DNA of 64,000 nt from CAVQCA01 sp963710815 (GCA_963710815.1 CAVQCA010000022.1:14787-78786), one strand, 5' to 3'. Positions 19,384-28,262 are shown, numbered from the stretch's first letter. Notes: generated by a model not told the origin, from the sequence alone. Translations and numbers: made by a program.

Positions 19384-19618
19384 CTGGCCGTAACGCATGT
19401 TGCAAGCCTGCTGCGTTTGATCCCGAGGATCGCCCGGGACTTTCCCGTGAAGCGATGTCCGGTGGATACCATGAAATCCACGTGTTGGCAGGGGGGGCCC
19501 GTCTTGTGGTCTTTAAATGCGCCAGGAACGGGAATACGACTTTCGTTCAGTAGAAAATATTTGTCAGTTGTACAAGACTGGAGTTGCACAAGACTGGTCG
19601 GGAACGGGACTTGAGGAA

Positions 19619-19813
19619 ATGAGAGATCGCAGAAAGCAGAAGGACAGGCGTGGCTATGGCAAGCCGCCCTCGGAGGTTTGCGGACGTAGTCGTTTTCCGG
19701 ATCGTCGGCTTAACAACATTTCGGTCGAGTGGGTGCCCATGGGGCTGGTGCATTCCCACCCCCTGACGCATCGTGTCTTCGAGATCACCCGCCGCGTATT
19801 CAATAAAAACTGA
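19619..19813 (+). CDS. Small DRR-motif protein, 64 residues
   Basis: MRDRRKQKDRRGYGKPPSEV opens the protein; later RFPDRRLNNISVEWVPM and HPLTHRVFEITRR. The PDRRLNxIxVExxP block recurs in the small protein at 24772-24951, so both belong to one family of unknown function. GAGG precedes the ATG at very short spacing, and an upstream in-frame ATG at 19517 is possible, though the residues it would add look random. Convergent with the secreted protein at 19859. Confidence 0.6.
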   Translation: MRDRRKQKDRRGYGKPPSEVCGRSRFPDRRLNNISVEWVPMGLVHSHPLTHRVFEITRRVFNKN

Positions 19814-19858
19814 GAAACCCGGAGTCGTTGCGGCGTTTCCCGGCATGGCTGTTTCCTG

Positions 19859-20537
19859 TCAGGGGGCTGTGGTCTTACCCAATTCGCCGAGTGAGCTGGC
19901 AAGGTGATTGCGTGCGCTGGCTGCATCCACCAGAACAGCGGTAAACGGATAGGATGCCGTGAGCGTACTGACCAATTGTGTGGCGGCATTCACAAAAGCC
20001 GTGTTGTCGGAAAAATCCAGATACTGAATTGCCGTTGATACGGTCGCGTTCGACTGGATCGTCATGGTGTGTAATGCCGCGGGTATGGTTATCACGTGGT
20101 CACCGGGTATTGCGTCCAGGGACTGCAGCAACCTGGCGATATTGATGACGGCTGGTGTATCTATCGTCCCGCCGCTTATCAGGTCAAGCGGGGTAATCAC
20201 CGCTTTCCCACTGACTGCATTCCCCAGGGCGATTTCGCCGATGTAGAAACGAATGGTGCCGCCTTCCTCGTACTGGAATTCACCAGCTGGCGCCGGTAAC
20301 TCCGGAAACCGACCCCGATACATAGCGTACTCCCTGTACGGGTGCATCGATCAGCTGGCCGGTTTTGACGACGACGACCGTACCGGAACCGTTGTTTTGC
20401 TTCGCATCGCATGAATCGTTGTTTGCTGACTTGCAGGAATTGTTGTTGCCTGAGCTGGCGACAAACACACATTGACTGCCTGTCAGCGCCAGTATGGCTA
20501 CCATGACCAGCAGGAGCAGCGGGCGTTTCGGTATCAT
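19859..20537 (-). CDS. Secreted hypothetical protein with signal peptide, with an apparent frameshift
   Basis: About 225 residues. N-terminal signal MIPKRPLLLLVMVAILALTG then SQC, followed by a Ser/Asn/Cys-rich stretch. After VSGSVSGVTGA the frame changes near 20285 and continues GEFQYEEGGTIRFYIGEIALG, VITPLDLISGG, AVINIARLLQSLDA. One extra base explains the break. The pattern GVxYxxG-TGAGGEFxYxEGxxxxFxIGxI occurs in many proteobacterial secreted proteins of unknown role. The cysteine lacks a typical lipobox (Q at -1), so lipidation is doubtful. Confidence 0.75.
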
Positions 20538-20647
20538 GCGCGGTTATACATTCTGCAAATGGCGTTTCAGGCGGGTGGTGGCCGGTCTTTCGTCAATTCT
20601 AGCCCATCACGTTGACATGCGCGCTGCGCTACCCCCAGGATTGTTAC

Positions 20648-21568
20648 ATGAGTTCGGAAATCGACGATATCATCTCGCAGGTTGGCACCATCATTCTGGG
20701 CAAGCGTCACCAACTGCGCCTTGCGCTTGCCTGTCTGCTGGCCCGCGGGCACCTGCTGATCGAGGATCTGCCCGGTGTGGGCAAGACCATGCTGGCACAC
20801 GCACTCGCCACGACACTCGGCCTGCAATACCAGCGTATCCAGTTCACCAGCGACCTGCTGCCTGCCGATATCCTCGGCGTTTCCATCTATAACCGTGAAA
20901 ACGGGAGCTTCCAGTTTCACCCTGGCCCGGTCTTTTCGCAACTCGTTCTGGCGGATGAAATCAACCGCGCCACGCCCAAGACGCAAAGTGCGCTGCTCGA
21001 GGCCATGGAGGAGCATCAGGTAACCGTGGAAGGGGAGACCCGTCGACTGCCGCAGCCGTTTTTCGTCATCGCCACGCAGAATCCGCTCTACCAGATCGGC
21101 ACCTTCCAGCTGCCGGAATCGCAGCTGGACCGTTTCCTGATGCGGATCGAACTCGGGTATCCCGACGATCAGTCCGAACGCATCCTGCTGCAGGGCGAGG
21201 ATCGCCGCAAACTCCTTCAGGAGATCACCCCGGTCTTGTCCACGGAACGACTGCAGGAACTGCAATCGCTGGTTGACAGGGTCCACGCCTCGGATGCCCT
21301 GCTGGATTACCTGCAGGCACTGCTTGGCTTCAGCCGTCGTGCGCCGCACTACCAGAACGGTCTGTCGCCACGCGCCGGGCTGGCTTTGCTGCACAGCGCC
21401 AGGGCCTGGGCCTTCCTCGAAGGCCGTGATCTGGTGTTGCCCGAAGACCTGCAGGCCGTGCTGCCGGCGGTAATCGGACACCGCCTGCAACCCGCGACGG
21501 AGCAATCCGAGTCCCTGTCTGTGCCGGAGCGGCTGCGCCTGTTTCTGGCGTCGGTCCCGATTCCCTGA
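20648..21568 (+). CDS. moxR: MoxR-family AAA+ ATPase
   Basis: 306 residues. Walker A LIEDLPGVGKTMLAHALA, Walker B QLVLADEINRATPKTQSALLEAMEE and sensor 1 FFVIATQNP are plain, with the MoxR helical C-terminal domain (SPRAGLALLHSARAWAFLEGRD). MoxR ATPases act as chaperones maturing substrates bound by partner proteins. The ATG at 20648 follows AGGA; an in-frame TTG at 20612 is rejected. First of moxR-DUF58-transglutaminase, a conserved gammaproteobacterial trio. Confidence 0.94.
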   Translation: MSSEIDDIISQVGTIILGKRHQLRLALACLLARGHLLIEDLPGVGKTMLAHALATTLGLQYQRIQFTSDLLPADILGVSIYNRENGSFQFHPGPVFSQLVLADEINRATPKTQSALLEAMEEHQVTVEGETRRLPQPFFVIATQNPLYQIGTFQLPESQLDRFLMRIELGYPDDQSERILLQGEDRRKLLQEITPVLSTERLQELQSLVDRVHASDALLDYLQALLGFSRRAPHYQNGLSPRAGLALLHSARAWAFLEGRDLVLPEDLQAVLPAVIGHRLQPATEQSESLSVPERLRLFLASVPIP

Positions 21569-21641
21569 CGCCGTTGCTCGTCCTGTGGATATGCAGCTGT
21601 TGCACCCGGCATATTACCGGGTGCAATACCGGTGATACTTT

Positions 21642-22595
21642 ATGCGGACGCTGACATTACGCCAACGATTCAAGCTGGTACGTTTTACACGTGGCCTGGG
21701 GCCCGAGGACGGCCCGATCAGTCTGGACCGTTCCCGTGTCTTCATCCTGCCCACCGGCAGCGGGTTGGCATTCTTCGTCATGCTGCTCGTGATGCTGTTC
21801 GGCTCGATCAACTACAACAACAGCCTTGGACACATGTTTACCTTCCTGCTCGGCAGCATGGTAACGGTCTCCATACTCCATACCTACCGCAACCTGGCCA
21901 TGCTGGGTTTTGCCGTTGGCAGGGCCCGACCGGTATTCGCCGGCGAACGCGCCGGTTACGAAATCCTGGTGGCCAATCCCGGTGCATTTCCACGCGCCGG
22001 AATCAGTCTGGAGGTCGCGGACCAGCCACCCGTCAACATCGATCCGGGGCCGCAGGAGACAATCCCGATCACGCTGTACCGTGATACCGCCAGGCGTGGT
22101 GTGCTGGCTTTGGGGCGCTGCAGGGTTTCATCGTGTTACCCGCTGGGGCTGTTCAGGGCCTGGGCTTATGTGGAGCTGCACATGCAATGCCTGGTCTATC
22201 CGCGACCCGGCCCGCCGCGCCGGCTATCGCAACGCGTGGCCTACAAGCCCAGCCTGTCCGGCGACAAGGGCAGGGGAGTGGATGATTTTGCAGGCTTCCG
22301 TCCTTACCGGCCCGGCGATTCGCCGCGCCGTTTGTTCTGGAAGGCGGCGGCTCGTGAACAGGCCCTGCTCGTCAAGCAATTCAGCGGCGACCGGGAAGAC
22401 GAGCTCTGGCTGGACTGGCATGACCTGGAGGGTCTGGACACCGAGACCCGCCTCAGCCAGTTGTGCCGTTGGGTGCTTGATGCGGAGCATAACCGGCAAT
22501 GCTATGGACTTCGCCTGCCCGGTACGGAAATTCCCGTCGCCAGCGGGGATGTCCATCAACAGCGTTGCCTTGAGGCGCTGGCGCGCTTTGAATGA
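21642..22595 (+). CDS. DUF58 domain-containing membrane protein
   Basis: 317 residues. Two N-terminal membrane helices (SGLAFFVMLLVMLFGSINYNN and MFTFLLGSMVTVSILHTY), an Ig-like middle, then the DUF58 core KGRGVDDFAGFRPYRPGDSPRRLFWKAAAREQALLVKQF. DUF58 proteins have a VWA-like fold and pair with MoxR ATPases. The 3' end overlaps the proposed start of the next gene by about 47 bases, so the two are coupled. Function is unknown beyond the operon link. Confidence 0.92.
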   Translation: MRTLTLRQRFKLVRFTRGLGPEDGPISLDRSRVFILPTGSGLAFFVMLLVMLFGSINYNNSLGHMFTFLLGSMVTVSILHTYRNLAMLGFAVGRARPVFAGERAGYEILVANPGAFPRAGISLEVADQPPVNIDPGPQETIPITLYRDTARRGVLALGRCRVSSCYPLGLFRAWAYVELHMQCLVYPRPGPPRRLSQRVAYKPSLSGDKGRGVDDFAGFRPYRPGDSPRRLFWKAAAREQALLVKQFSGDREDELWLDWHDLEGLDTETRLSQLCRWVLDAEHNRQCYGLRLPGTEIPVASGDVHQQRCLEALARFE

Positions 22596-24612
22596 ATACT
22601 TGCGAAATTCCGGTACACCCCTGAGTGCACGGGCGCAACTGTGGATGCTCACCTCGCTGACGCTGGTGATGCTGCCGCACGCCACGCGACTGCCGTGGTG
22701 GATCCTGCTGTTCGTATCCGGCATCCTCGCCATGCGTTTATTGCAACTGCGGTCATCCGGCGGGAAGACACCACGCCTGCTGGTTTCAGCCGCCACGCTG
22801 GCGGGCGCCGCCGGAGTGTATCTGCAATATGGTACCCTGCTGGGGAAGAACGCCGGTGTGGCGCTGCTGGTTGTCATGCTGGCACTCAAACTGCTCGAAC
22901 AGCAGCGCTCGAGAGATGTTCTGCTGGTAATCTTCCTCGGCTATTTCCTCGTTATCACCAACTTCCTGTTTACGCAGACGCCGTTCATTGCAATCTACAT
23001 GATGCTGGCCACGCTGGTCATCACGGCATCCCTTGCGGTTGCCACACAATCACGGCCCATACACCGGGTTACCGGCGAGTTGCGATTCGCCGCGACATTG
23101 ATGGCCCAGGCAGTGCCTCTCATGCTGGTGCTGTTCGTCTTTTTTCCGCGCGTCACCGGTCCGATCTGGGGGTTGCCAAAGGACGCGTATTCCGGAGTAA
23201 CGGGTTTGAGTGACAGTATGAGCCCCGGAAGTATCAGTCAGCTGGTGCAATCCGGGGCGCCGGCATTCCGGGTGTCATTTTCAGGCGCCGTCCCACCGGC
23301 GCGGGAGCGCTACTGGCGCGGGCCGGTGCTGTGGCATACCGATGGCCGGACCTGGTCGGCCGGCCGGACGGCAGCTCTGCGGCGTCCTGTGACGAATCAA
23401 GGCATGCAGACCGTGGGTAAAGCCGTGCATCAGACAATTACACTGGAGGGCCAGGACACCCGCTGGCTGGTCGGTCTGGATGTGCCGGTAGAGGTATCGA
23501 TCCCGGCAGTTCATACCGCCGGTTTCCAGTGGCTGTCGAAGAGGACGCTTCGCGAACGCACCCGTTATGAAGTGACCTCGTACCTGCGCCTGCAGACAGG
23601 GAAGCTCGATCCCGGGTTGAGGGAGGCCGCATTACAGCTACCCGATAAACTCAGCAAGCGTATCAGGGCGCTGGCGCGCAGCTGGCGCAACGGCGCCGCT
23701 ACAGACAGTGAGGTGATGCAGCGGGCGCTCGAATATTTCCATAACGAGCCGTTCGTCTATACCCTGACCCCGCCGCTGCTCGGCCAGGACCCGCTGGATG
23801 AATTCCTGTTTTCCTCACGCCGGGGATTCTGCGAGCATTACGCCGCCGCGTTTGTCGTATTGATGCGCAGTGCCGGCATACCTGCCCGTGTCGTCACCGG
23901 TTATCAGGGTGGAGAATACAACCCGGTGGGGGATTACTGGCTGATTCGCCAATCCGATGCTCATGCCTGGGCGGAGATATGGCTGGCCGGGACGGGATGG
24001 AAGCGCGTCGATCCGACCGCCGCCGTGGCGCCCGAGCGCATCGAGCATGCGCTTGATCCGGGTATCCAGCTCTCGGGCGCCCCGGTTCTCTTTCGGGCGA
24101 ACGAAAACAGCCTGTTATCCCGTGGCTGGCGGCGACTGCGCTATTCGCTGGACGCCATCAACAGCAACTGGGACCAATGGGTTCTGTCCTATGGGCCTGA
24201 ACTGCAACGAGAGGTGCTCACGAGATTCGGGTTTGGCCAACCTTCCTGGAAGGATATGACCCTGGTGCTGGTCATTCTCGTCAGTGTCCTGCTGACCGGC
24301 ATAGCCGGGTGGATGCTGGTGAAAACACCGTCAGCGTCCGACCCCGTACTGCTTGCCTACAGGATGTTTTGCACACGTGTGGCTCGCCTTGGCATTCAGC
24401 GCCAGTGTGGTGAAGGCCCGCTGGATTTCTCGCGCCGCATCATATCGGCGCGTCCCGACCTCGCACCTCAGGTGAGACGGATTACGGATTTGTTTATCGT
24501 GTTGCGTTACGGCTGGCCGACGACTGACCCGGGACGTCACATTGCCCGGTTGCGGCGACTGGCGCACCGCTTTCCGCGCGATGCGGTACAAAAACCTCTC
24601 GGCAGGCGTTAA
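22549..24612 (+). CDS. DUF3488 / transglutaminase-like membrane protein (TgpA type)
   Basis: 687 residues. Several N-terminal membrane helices (DUF3488), a periplasmic transglutaminase-core domain and a further helix with a DUF4129-like tail. The catalytic triad is visible: Cys in RRGFCEHYAAAFV, His in SDAHAWAEIW and Asp in WKRVDPTAAV. TgpA of Pseudomonas has this layout. The open frame extends far upstream inside DUF58; ATG at 22549 or TTG at 22588 are the plausible starts. The stop is directly followed by a repeat element with direct repeats. Confidence 0.92.
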   Translation: MSINSVALRRWRALNEYLRNSGTPLSARAQLWMLTSLTLVMLPHATRLPWWILLFVSGILAMRLLQLRSSGGKTPRLLVSAATLAGAAGVYLQYGTLLGKNAGVALLVVMLALKLLEQQRSRDVLLVIFLGYFLVITNFLFTQTPFIAIYMMLATLVITASLAVATQSRPIHRVTGELRFAATLMAQAVPLMLVLFVFFPRVTGPIWGLPKDAYSGVTGLSDSMSPGSISQLVQSGAPAFRVSFSGAVPPARERYWRGPVLWHTDGRTWSAGRTAALRRPVTNQGMQTVGKAVHQTITLEGQDTRWLVGLDVPVEVSIPAVHTAGFQWLSKRTLRERTRYEVTSYLRLQTGKLDPGLREAALQLPDKLSKRIRALARSWRNGAATDSEVMQRALEYFHNEPFVYTLTPPLLGQDPLDEFLFSSRRGFCEHYAAAFVVLMRSAGIPARVVTGYQGGEYNPVGDYWLIRQSDAHAWAEIWLAGTGWKRVDPTAAVAPERIEHALDPGIQLSGAPVLFRANENSLLSRGWRRLRYSLDAINSNWDQWVLSYGPELQREVLTRFGFGQPSWKDMTLVLVILVSVLLTGIAGWMLVKTPSASDPVLLAYRMFCTRVARLGIQRQCGEGPLDFSRRIISARPDLAPQVRRITDLFIVLRYGWPTTDPGRHIARLRRLAHRFPRDAVQKPLGRR

Positions 24613-24616
24613 GGAA

Positions 24617-24771
24617 TCCTGTTAAGGCGAATAGCACTAAGTTAAGCCTGATCACACCCCTATGGCCACGGAACACACGGAAAAACACGGAATACAGGCT
24701 CTTCTTTCCGTGTCTTTTCCGTGGCTATTTATCGGGCTTGGGTCTTAACTAAGTGCCATTCCTGTTAAGGC
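24617..24771. repeat. MITE-like repeat family 2, copy 1, with 12-base direct repeats
   Basis: TCCTGTTAAGGC occurs at both ends (24617-24628 and 24760-24771). Inside these lie inverted ends (AATAGCACTAAGTTAAG and CTTAACTAAGTGCCATT) and a core palindrome CCACGGAACACACGGAAAAA with TTTTCCGTGGC. It occupies the gap between convergent tgpA and the small DRR protein; its right direct repeat touches the latter's stop codon. Confidence 0.85.
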
Positions 24772-24951
24772 CTACTCAATGCTGGAGTTGTAATAAACAT
24801 CGAGGGGAATGAACTCCACCTGGATGCTATTCAGACGCCTGTCAGGGATTCTGCGGCGATCCACCGGCTTTGTCCCGACCTTCGTGTCCAGGGCGGCAAA
24901 TGTCTGCGCGCGACCCAGATCGCGTCTCTCTTGATGCCTTCTTTCTTTCAT
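24772..24951 (-). CDS. Small DRR-motif protein, 59 residues
   Basis: Starts MKERRHQERRDLGRAQTF and contains VDRRRIPDRRLNSIQVEFIP, matching PDRRLNNISVEWVP in the 64-residue protein at 19619. It ends YYNSSIE. The shared block in two separate genes argues that this is a real gene despite its size. Upstream on the same strand lie a TATAAT hexamer (25020-25025) and a perfect FNR-type palindrome (25057-25070), which suggests oxygen control. Function unknown; the high Arg content with paired DRR would suit nucleic acid or nucleotide binding, but that is a guess. Confidence 0.65.
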   Translation of the reverse strand: MKERRHQERRDLGRAQTFAALDTKVGTKPVDRRRIPDRRLNSIQVEFIPLDVYYNSSIE

Positions 24952-25019
24952 TATGGCATTACGTACCCCGGCTCGATACGCTCCTCATTGTTTGTTATTG
25001 AATACAAATATTTTTACAT

Positions 25020-25025
25020 ATTATA
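25020..25025 (-). promoter_or_regulatory. -10 element for the 59-residue DRR protein
   Basis: A perfect TATAAT on the minus strand, about 70 bases before the ATG at 24951. The FNR-type box centre is about 50 bases upstream of the expected transcription start. No good -35 is seen, as expected for an activator-dependent promoter. Confidence 0.5.
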
Positions 25026-25056
25026 GTCCATGATTACAGTATCGATTGCTTTTGCC

Positions 25057-25070
25057 TTGATCCATATCAA
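25057..25070. promoter_or_regulatory. FNR/ANR-type binding site
   Basis: TTGATCCATATCAA is an exact match to the FNR consensus TTGAT-N4-ATCAA. It lies in an unusually A/T-rich stretch (24985-25080) upstream of the 59-residue DRR protein and downstream of the 62-residue DRR protein, both on the minus strand. Confidence 0.7.
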
Positions 25071-25240
25071 GAAATTCTATATCTCCCGTCGGCGGATCGC
25101 TTCCCCGGCGATGCCTTCAGAACACAAACCCGCCAGGGTATGCCGCATGCCGGGATGTCCGGGGATTTTGTATGTGACTCGGGAAAACGTACAAAATCAA
25201 GCGATCTGATTATCGCTTGTGTCGCAAGGCAGGCGCGCTC

Positions 25241-25429
25241 TCAGGTGAGCTTGTAGAATGTCAACCAGGGCATTTCCGATAACAGCAGCTGGCGTTCTTC
25301 TTCCTCCAGGTTGCCCAGACGGCGATCTCTTGTTTTGCGTCGATCCATAGTTACATAGTCATGTGCGCTGTCTTCCAGCGGGAACGTGACAATGGAATGG
25401 GAATGCCGCCTTTCTTTTAGATTTCTCAT
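25241..25429 (-). CDS. Small DRR-motif protein, 62 residues
   Basis: MRNLKERRHSHSIVTFPLED opens the frame, followed by MDRRKTRDRRLGNLEEEERQ and LLLSEMPWLTFYKLT. It carries paired DRR motifs like the two other small proteins nearby but lacks the PDRRLNxI block, so it is at best distantly related. It could start at the internal MDRRK. It lies just upstream of the FNR box on the same strand. Function unknown. Confidence 0.55.
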   Translation of the reverse strand: MRNLKERRHSHSIVTFPLEDSAHDYVTMDRRKTRDRRLGNLEEEERQLLLSEMPWLTFYKLT

Positions 25430-25822
25430 GACTTACCCCCCACTGCGCAGCGAGACACCGGGACTGGCTCGACGGGTTATCGGCTGATTTGGCCCAGTCC
25501 TTGAATTCAACTATAGCAATAGCATGAGAAATCCTCTGTTGAAAGCGGTAATTTTTACCGGTTATACGGCAGCCTCCGGGTCGTCAGTGACGGGATACAC
25601 CGGTTCCGCGGGTGTGGTCCCCGTGCGGCGTGCTCGGGATGGATGCTCCAGCCGGGGTTTTTCTGAACTTCCATGATGACCGTCACATTTCTGCTTGCGG
25701 GTTCTTTGAATCATCGCTGTCCGGTCGATAAGGCCGTTATCAAACGCCTTTTTCCGTTGAACGCGTGTATTCCGGCAACTTATCGAGGTCTGACAGAAGT
25801 GCGTATCACACCCTGGAGGAAA
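25430..25822. other. Intergenic region, no gene recognised
   Basis: Frames in both directions exist but none has recognisable content, a convincing ribosome site or any of the repeats. It must contain the promoter of the 62-residue protein on the minus strand. Confidence 0.45.
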
Positions 25823-26071
25823 ATGTTCAATTCTTTCGGTTTCATCACCATCGTGGTGTTTGTGTTTGCTTTCCTGAGCACAATGGCGTTCCCCTCGACG
25901 GATGCGGGTCGGAAATGGGCCGTGGCCCATACCCTGGCCCAATCCCATAGGCTCCTCCGCTCAGTCGACGACCACGGTATTCCCGTCAATCCGGAGATTG
26001 CCGGGCGTAGCGGCGCTGCACGTAATCATCCACCAGTTGCTGGAAGTCTGTGGCGATCGTCTCACCCTTGA
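25823..26071 (+). CDS. Possible small single-pass membrane protein, 82 residues
   Basis: ATG at 25823 follows GGAGG by three bases, a strong but close ribosome site. The first 27 residues (MFNSFGFITIVVFVFAFLST onward) form one membrane helix or signal. The rest looks non-conserved, and the last 86 bases overlap the ispG 3' end on the other strand. It is either a short real membrane peptide whose stop has been lost, or chance. Low confidence. Confidence 0.25.
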   Translation: MFNSFGFITIVVFVFAFLSTMAFPSTDAGRKWAVAHTLAQSHRLLRSVDDHGIPVNPEIAGRSGAARNHPPVAGSLWRSSHP

Positions 26072-27227
26072 GTGTGACGGTCTTTTCCCCGTCCACATAG
26101 ACCGGTGCGACCGGTATCTCGCCGGTGCCCGGCAGGCTGATGCCGATATTGGCGTGCTTGCTTTCGCCGGGACCGTTGACTACGCAGCCCATGACGGCGA
26201 CGGTCATTTCCTCTACGCCGGGATAGCGCATGCGCCAGAGCGGCATCTGCCGGCGCAAATGGTCCTGGATGTCACGGGCGAGCTGCTGGAAGTAATGGCT
26301 GGTCGTGCGTCCGCATCCCGGACAGGCGACGACCGCCGGGGTGAAATGCCGCAGTTGCATAGCCTGCAGCAATTCCTGCGCGACGAGGACCTCCCGGGTG
26401 CGTTCACCGCCCGGTTCCGGAGTGAGGGAGATGCGGATGGTGTCGCCGATGCCCTCCTGCAGCAGCACGGCGAGCGCGGCCGTTGATGCCACGATGCCTT
26501 TCGACCCCATGCCGGCTTCGGTGAGTCCCAGGTGCAGGGCATGGTCAGAGCGTGCCGCCAGTTCACGGTACACGGAGATCAGGTCCTGGACCCCGCTCAT
26601 CTTGGCCGACAGGACGATGTGATCACGCGCAAGACCGAGTGCCTCGGCACGGGTGGCGTTTTCCAGGGCCGAGGTGACCATAATCTCGTGGATGATCCGG
26701 CGCGAGTCCAGGGGGTCGCCGCGCCTTGCGTTTTCATCCATGATTCGGGCCACAAGCGCCTGATCGAGGCTGCCCCAGTTGACGCCGATGCGTACCGGTT
26801 TGTCGTAGCGGCAGGCTGTTTCGATCATGGTGGCGAATTGCTCATCGCGTTTCCGGCCGCGTCCGACGTTGCCCGGATTGATCCGGTATTTGGCGAGTGC
26901 CTGCGCGCATGGCGGATGGTTCGCCAGCAGCTTGTGCCCGTTGAAATGAAAGTCGCCAATCAGCGGTACGTGCTCGCCGCGCTGAAGCAGGTTCTCGTGG
27001 ATAAAGGGTACGGCCCGTGCGGCCTCGTCCGAGTTGACGGTGATGCGCACCAGTTCCGAACCGGCCCGCGAGAGTTCGATGACCTGTTGCGTCGTGGCGG
27101 CGACGTCGGCGGTGTCGGTATTGGTCATCGACTGCACCACGACCGGTGCGCCGCCGCCGAGGGTCACATTGCCGACGCGCACGGCGATGCTGCGGCGGAT
27201 TTTGCTGGAGGTGGCGGGTTCGGACAT
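25986..27227 (-). CDS. ispG: 4-hydroxy-3-methylbut-2-en-1-yl diphosphate synthase IspG
   Basis: 413 residues. Penultimate MEP-pathway enzyme; a TIM barrel followed by a [4Fe-4S] domain. Cluster ligands are C302 and C305 (ACPGCGRTTS), C348 (VMGCVVNGPGE) and E355. The barrel motifs VVVQSMTNTDTADVAAT and RINPGNVGRGRKRDEQ are clear. It is longer than the 370-residue E. coli enzyme, as in several other proteobacteria. Intact, unlike ispH in this window. It stands alone; no rodZ or hisS is seen upstream. Confidence 0.96.
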   Translation of the reverse strand: MSEPATSSKIRRSIAVRVGNVTLGGGAPVVVQSMTNTDTADVAATTQQVIELSRAGSELVRITVNSDEAARAVPFIHENLLQRGEHVPLIGDFHFNGHKLLANHPPCAQALAKYRINPGNVGRGRKRDEQFATMIETACRYDKPVRIGVNWGSLDQALVARIMDENARRGDPLDSRRIIHEIMVTSALENATRAEALGLARDHIVLSAKMSGVQDLISVYRELAARSDHALHLGLTEAGMGSKGIVASTAALAVLLQEGIGDTIRISLTPEPGGERTREVLVAQELLQAMQLRHFTPAVVACPGCGRTTSHYFQQLARDIQDHLRRQMPLWRMRYPGVEEMTVAVMGCVVNGPGESKHANIGISLPGTGEIPVAPVYVDGEKTVTLKGETIATDFQQLVDDYVQRRYARQSPD

Positions 27228-27653
27228 GTATGAATGAGTGTGTCTGGATTGCCTGCGGTGTCACCCGGCGCTTCGGCTGGTCCCGGTGCGGTCGGTTCGG
27301 GCGGCTGCCTGGCGGCGGCCAGAAGGCGAGCAACCCACCCGCCACGATCAGCGCCCCCCCATGATAATCGATTTCCGCCGCGGGCACAGGCCAGGGGTTG
27401 TGTGTATCGGTGACAGCGGTCGTCTTGCGGCATATCCTCCTCACAGGGTGGGGGGCTCCGGTCCATGGCGACATGTCGAGCCGTCGGGTAATGCGGAATC
27501 TTTTTGATTTAATGGTCTTTATTATGTTTCCTCCTGCCGGAGGCCGGCATTCTTCCCGGTGTCCAGCGATGCTAATGGAAGGAACACCGCCGCTTGCATA
27601 ACCAAACCTGCCGTATATGATTCCGGTGACTGGATATACAGGCAGTCGCCGCC
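27228..27653. other. Divergent intergenic region between ispG and lexA
   Basis: About 425 GC-rich bases. Open frames on both strands are low-complexity (Pro/Arg-rich) and look like GC-driven chance. No repeat of the three families is present. Just before lexA, GTGACTGGATATACAG (27626-27641) has one perfect half of the LexA consensus CTGT-N8-ACAG (ACAG) and a poor other half. Confidence 0.4.
27626..27641 (+). promoter_or_regulatory. Imperfect LexA (SOS) box before lexA
   Basis: GTGACTGGATATACAG keeps the ATATACAG half of the consensus, 13 bases before the lexA start, where autoregulation is expected. The CTGT half is degraded to GTGA, so this is a weak call. Confidence 0.3.
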
Positions 27654-28262
27654 ATGGTCAGGGACACGCTTACCCCCCGCCAATCCGAGATTCTGGAGCT
27701 GGTCCGCAATTGCATTGCCGCGGACGGATGCCCCCCTACGCGTGCCGAGATTGCACGGCGTCTCGGATTCCGTTCGGCGAACGCGGCGGAGGATCACCTG
27801 CGCGCGCTGGCGCGCAAGGGCGTTATCGAACTGGTGCCCGGCGCATCGCGCGGTATTCGTCTCGTCGATGCCGTGTCCGGACTGCCGGTGGTGGGGCGCG
27901 TGGCGGCGGGTGAGCCCCTGCTCGCCGAACAGAATATCGAAGACTACTGCCCGGTCGATCCGGCCGTTTTCCATCCGCGCGCCGATTACCTGCTGCGGGT
28001 GCGCGGGGACAGCATGAAGGATGCCGGTATCCTCGATGGTGACCTGCTGGCGGTGCATCGCACACCCTATGCCGTAAATGGTCGGATCGTCGTGGCGCGT
28101 ATCGGCGATGAGGTGGCGGTGAAACGGTTTCGCCGGCGGGGCGCGTTCGTACACCTGCTGTCCGAGAATCCGGACTACGGTCCGATCAGGATTGATCTGC
28201 GCAGGCAGCCGCTGGTCATAGAGGGTTTGGCGGCCGGCATCCTGCGCAGGGGGACAGTGTAA
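27654..28262 (+). CDS. lexA: LexA repressor
   Basis: 202 residues, full length. The N-terminal winged helix (TPRQSEILELVRN to PPTRAEIARRLGFRSANAAEDHLRAL) binds SOS boxes. The C-terminal S24-type protease has the cleavage site A85-G86 (VAAGEP), nucleophile S120 (RGDSMKDAG) and lysine K157 (VAVKRF). RecA filaments trigger self-cleavage, derepressing DNA-repair genes. The ATG at 27654 gives the normal start. A monocistronic context with a probable self-regulating operator. Confidence 0.96.
   Translation: MVRDTLTPRQSEILELVRNCIAADGCPPTRAEIARRLGFRSANAAEDHLRALARKGVIELVPGASRGIRLVDAVSGLPVVGRVAAGEPLLAEQNIEDYCPVDPAVFHPRADYLLRVRGDSMKDAGILDGDLLAVHRTPYAVNGRIVVARIGDEVAVKRFRRRGAFVHLLSENPDYGPIRIDLRRQPLVIEGLAAGILRRGTV

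Noticed and set aside
20567..21505. 312-residue minus-strand frame opposite moxR
   Set aside because: Mirror of a strongly coding AAA+ gene in GC-rich DNA; no domain or ribosome site.
22549..22595. Long N-terminal extension of the transglutaminase gene to 21910
   Set aside because: The extension is the DUF58 gene read in another frame; the membrane protein begins near 22549-22588.
25562..25948. 128-residue minus-strand frame
   Set aside because: His/Arg-rich random-looking sequence without a ribosome site.
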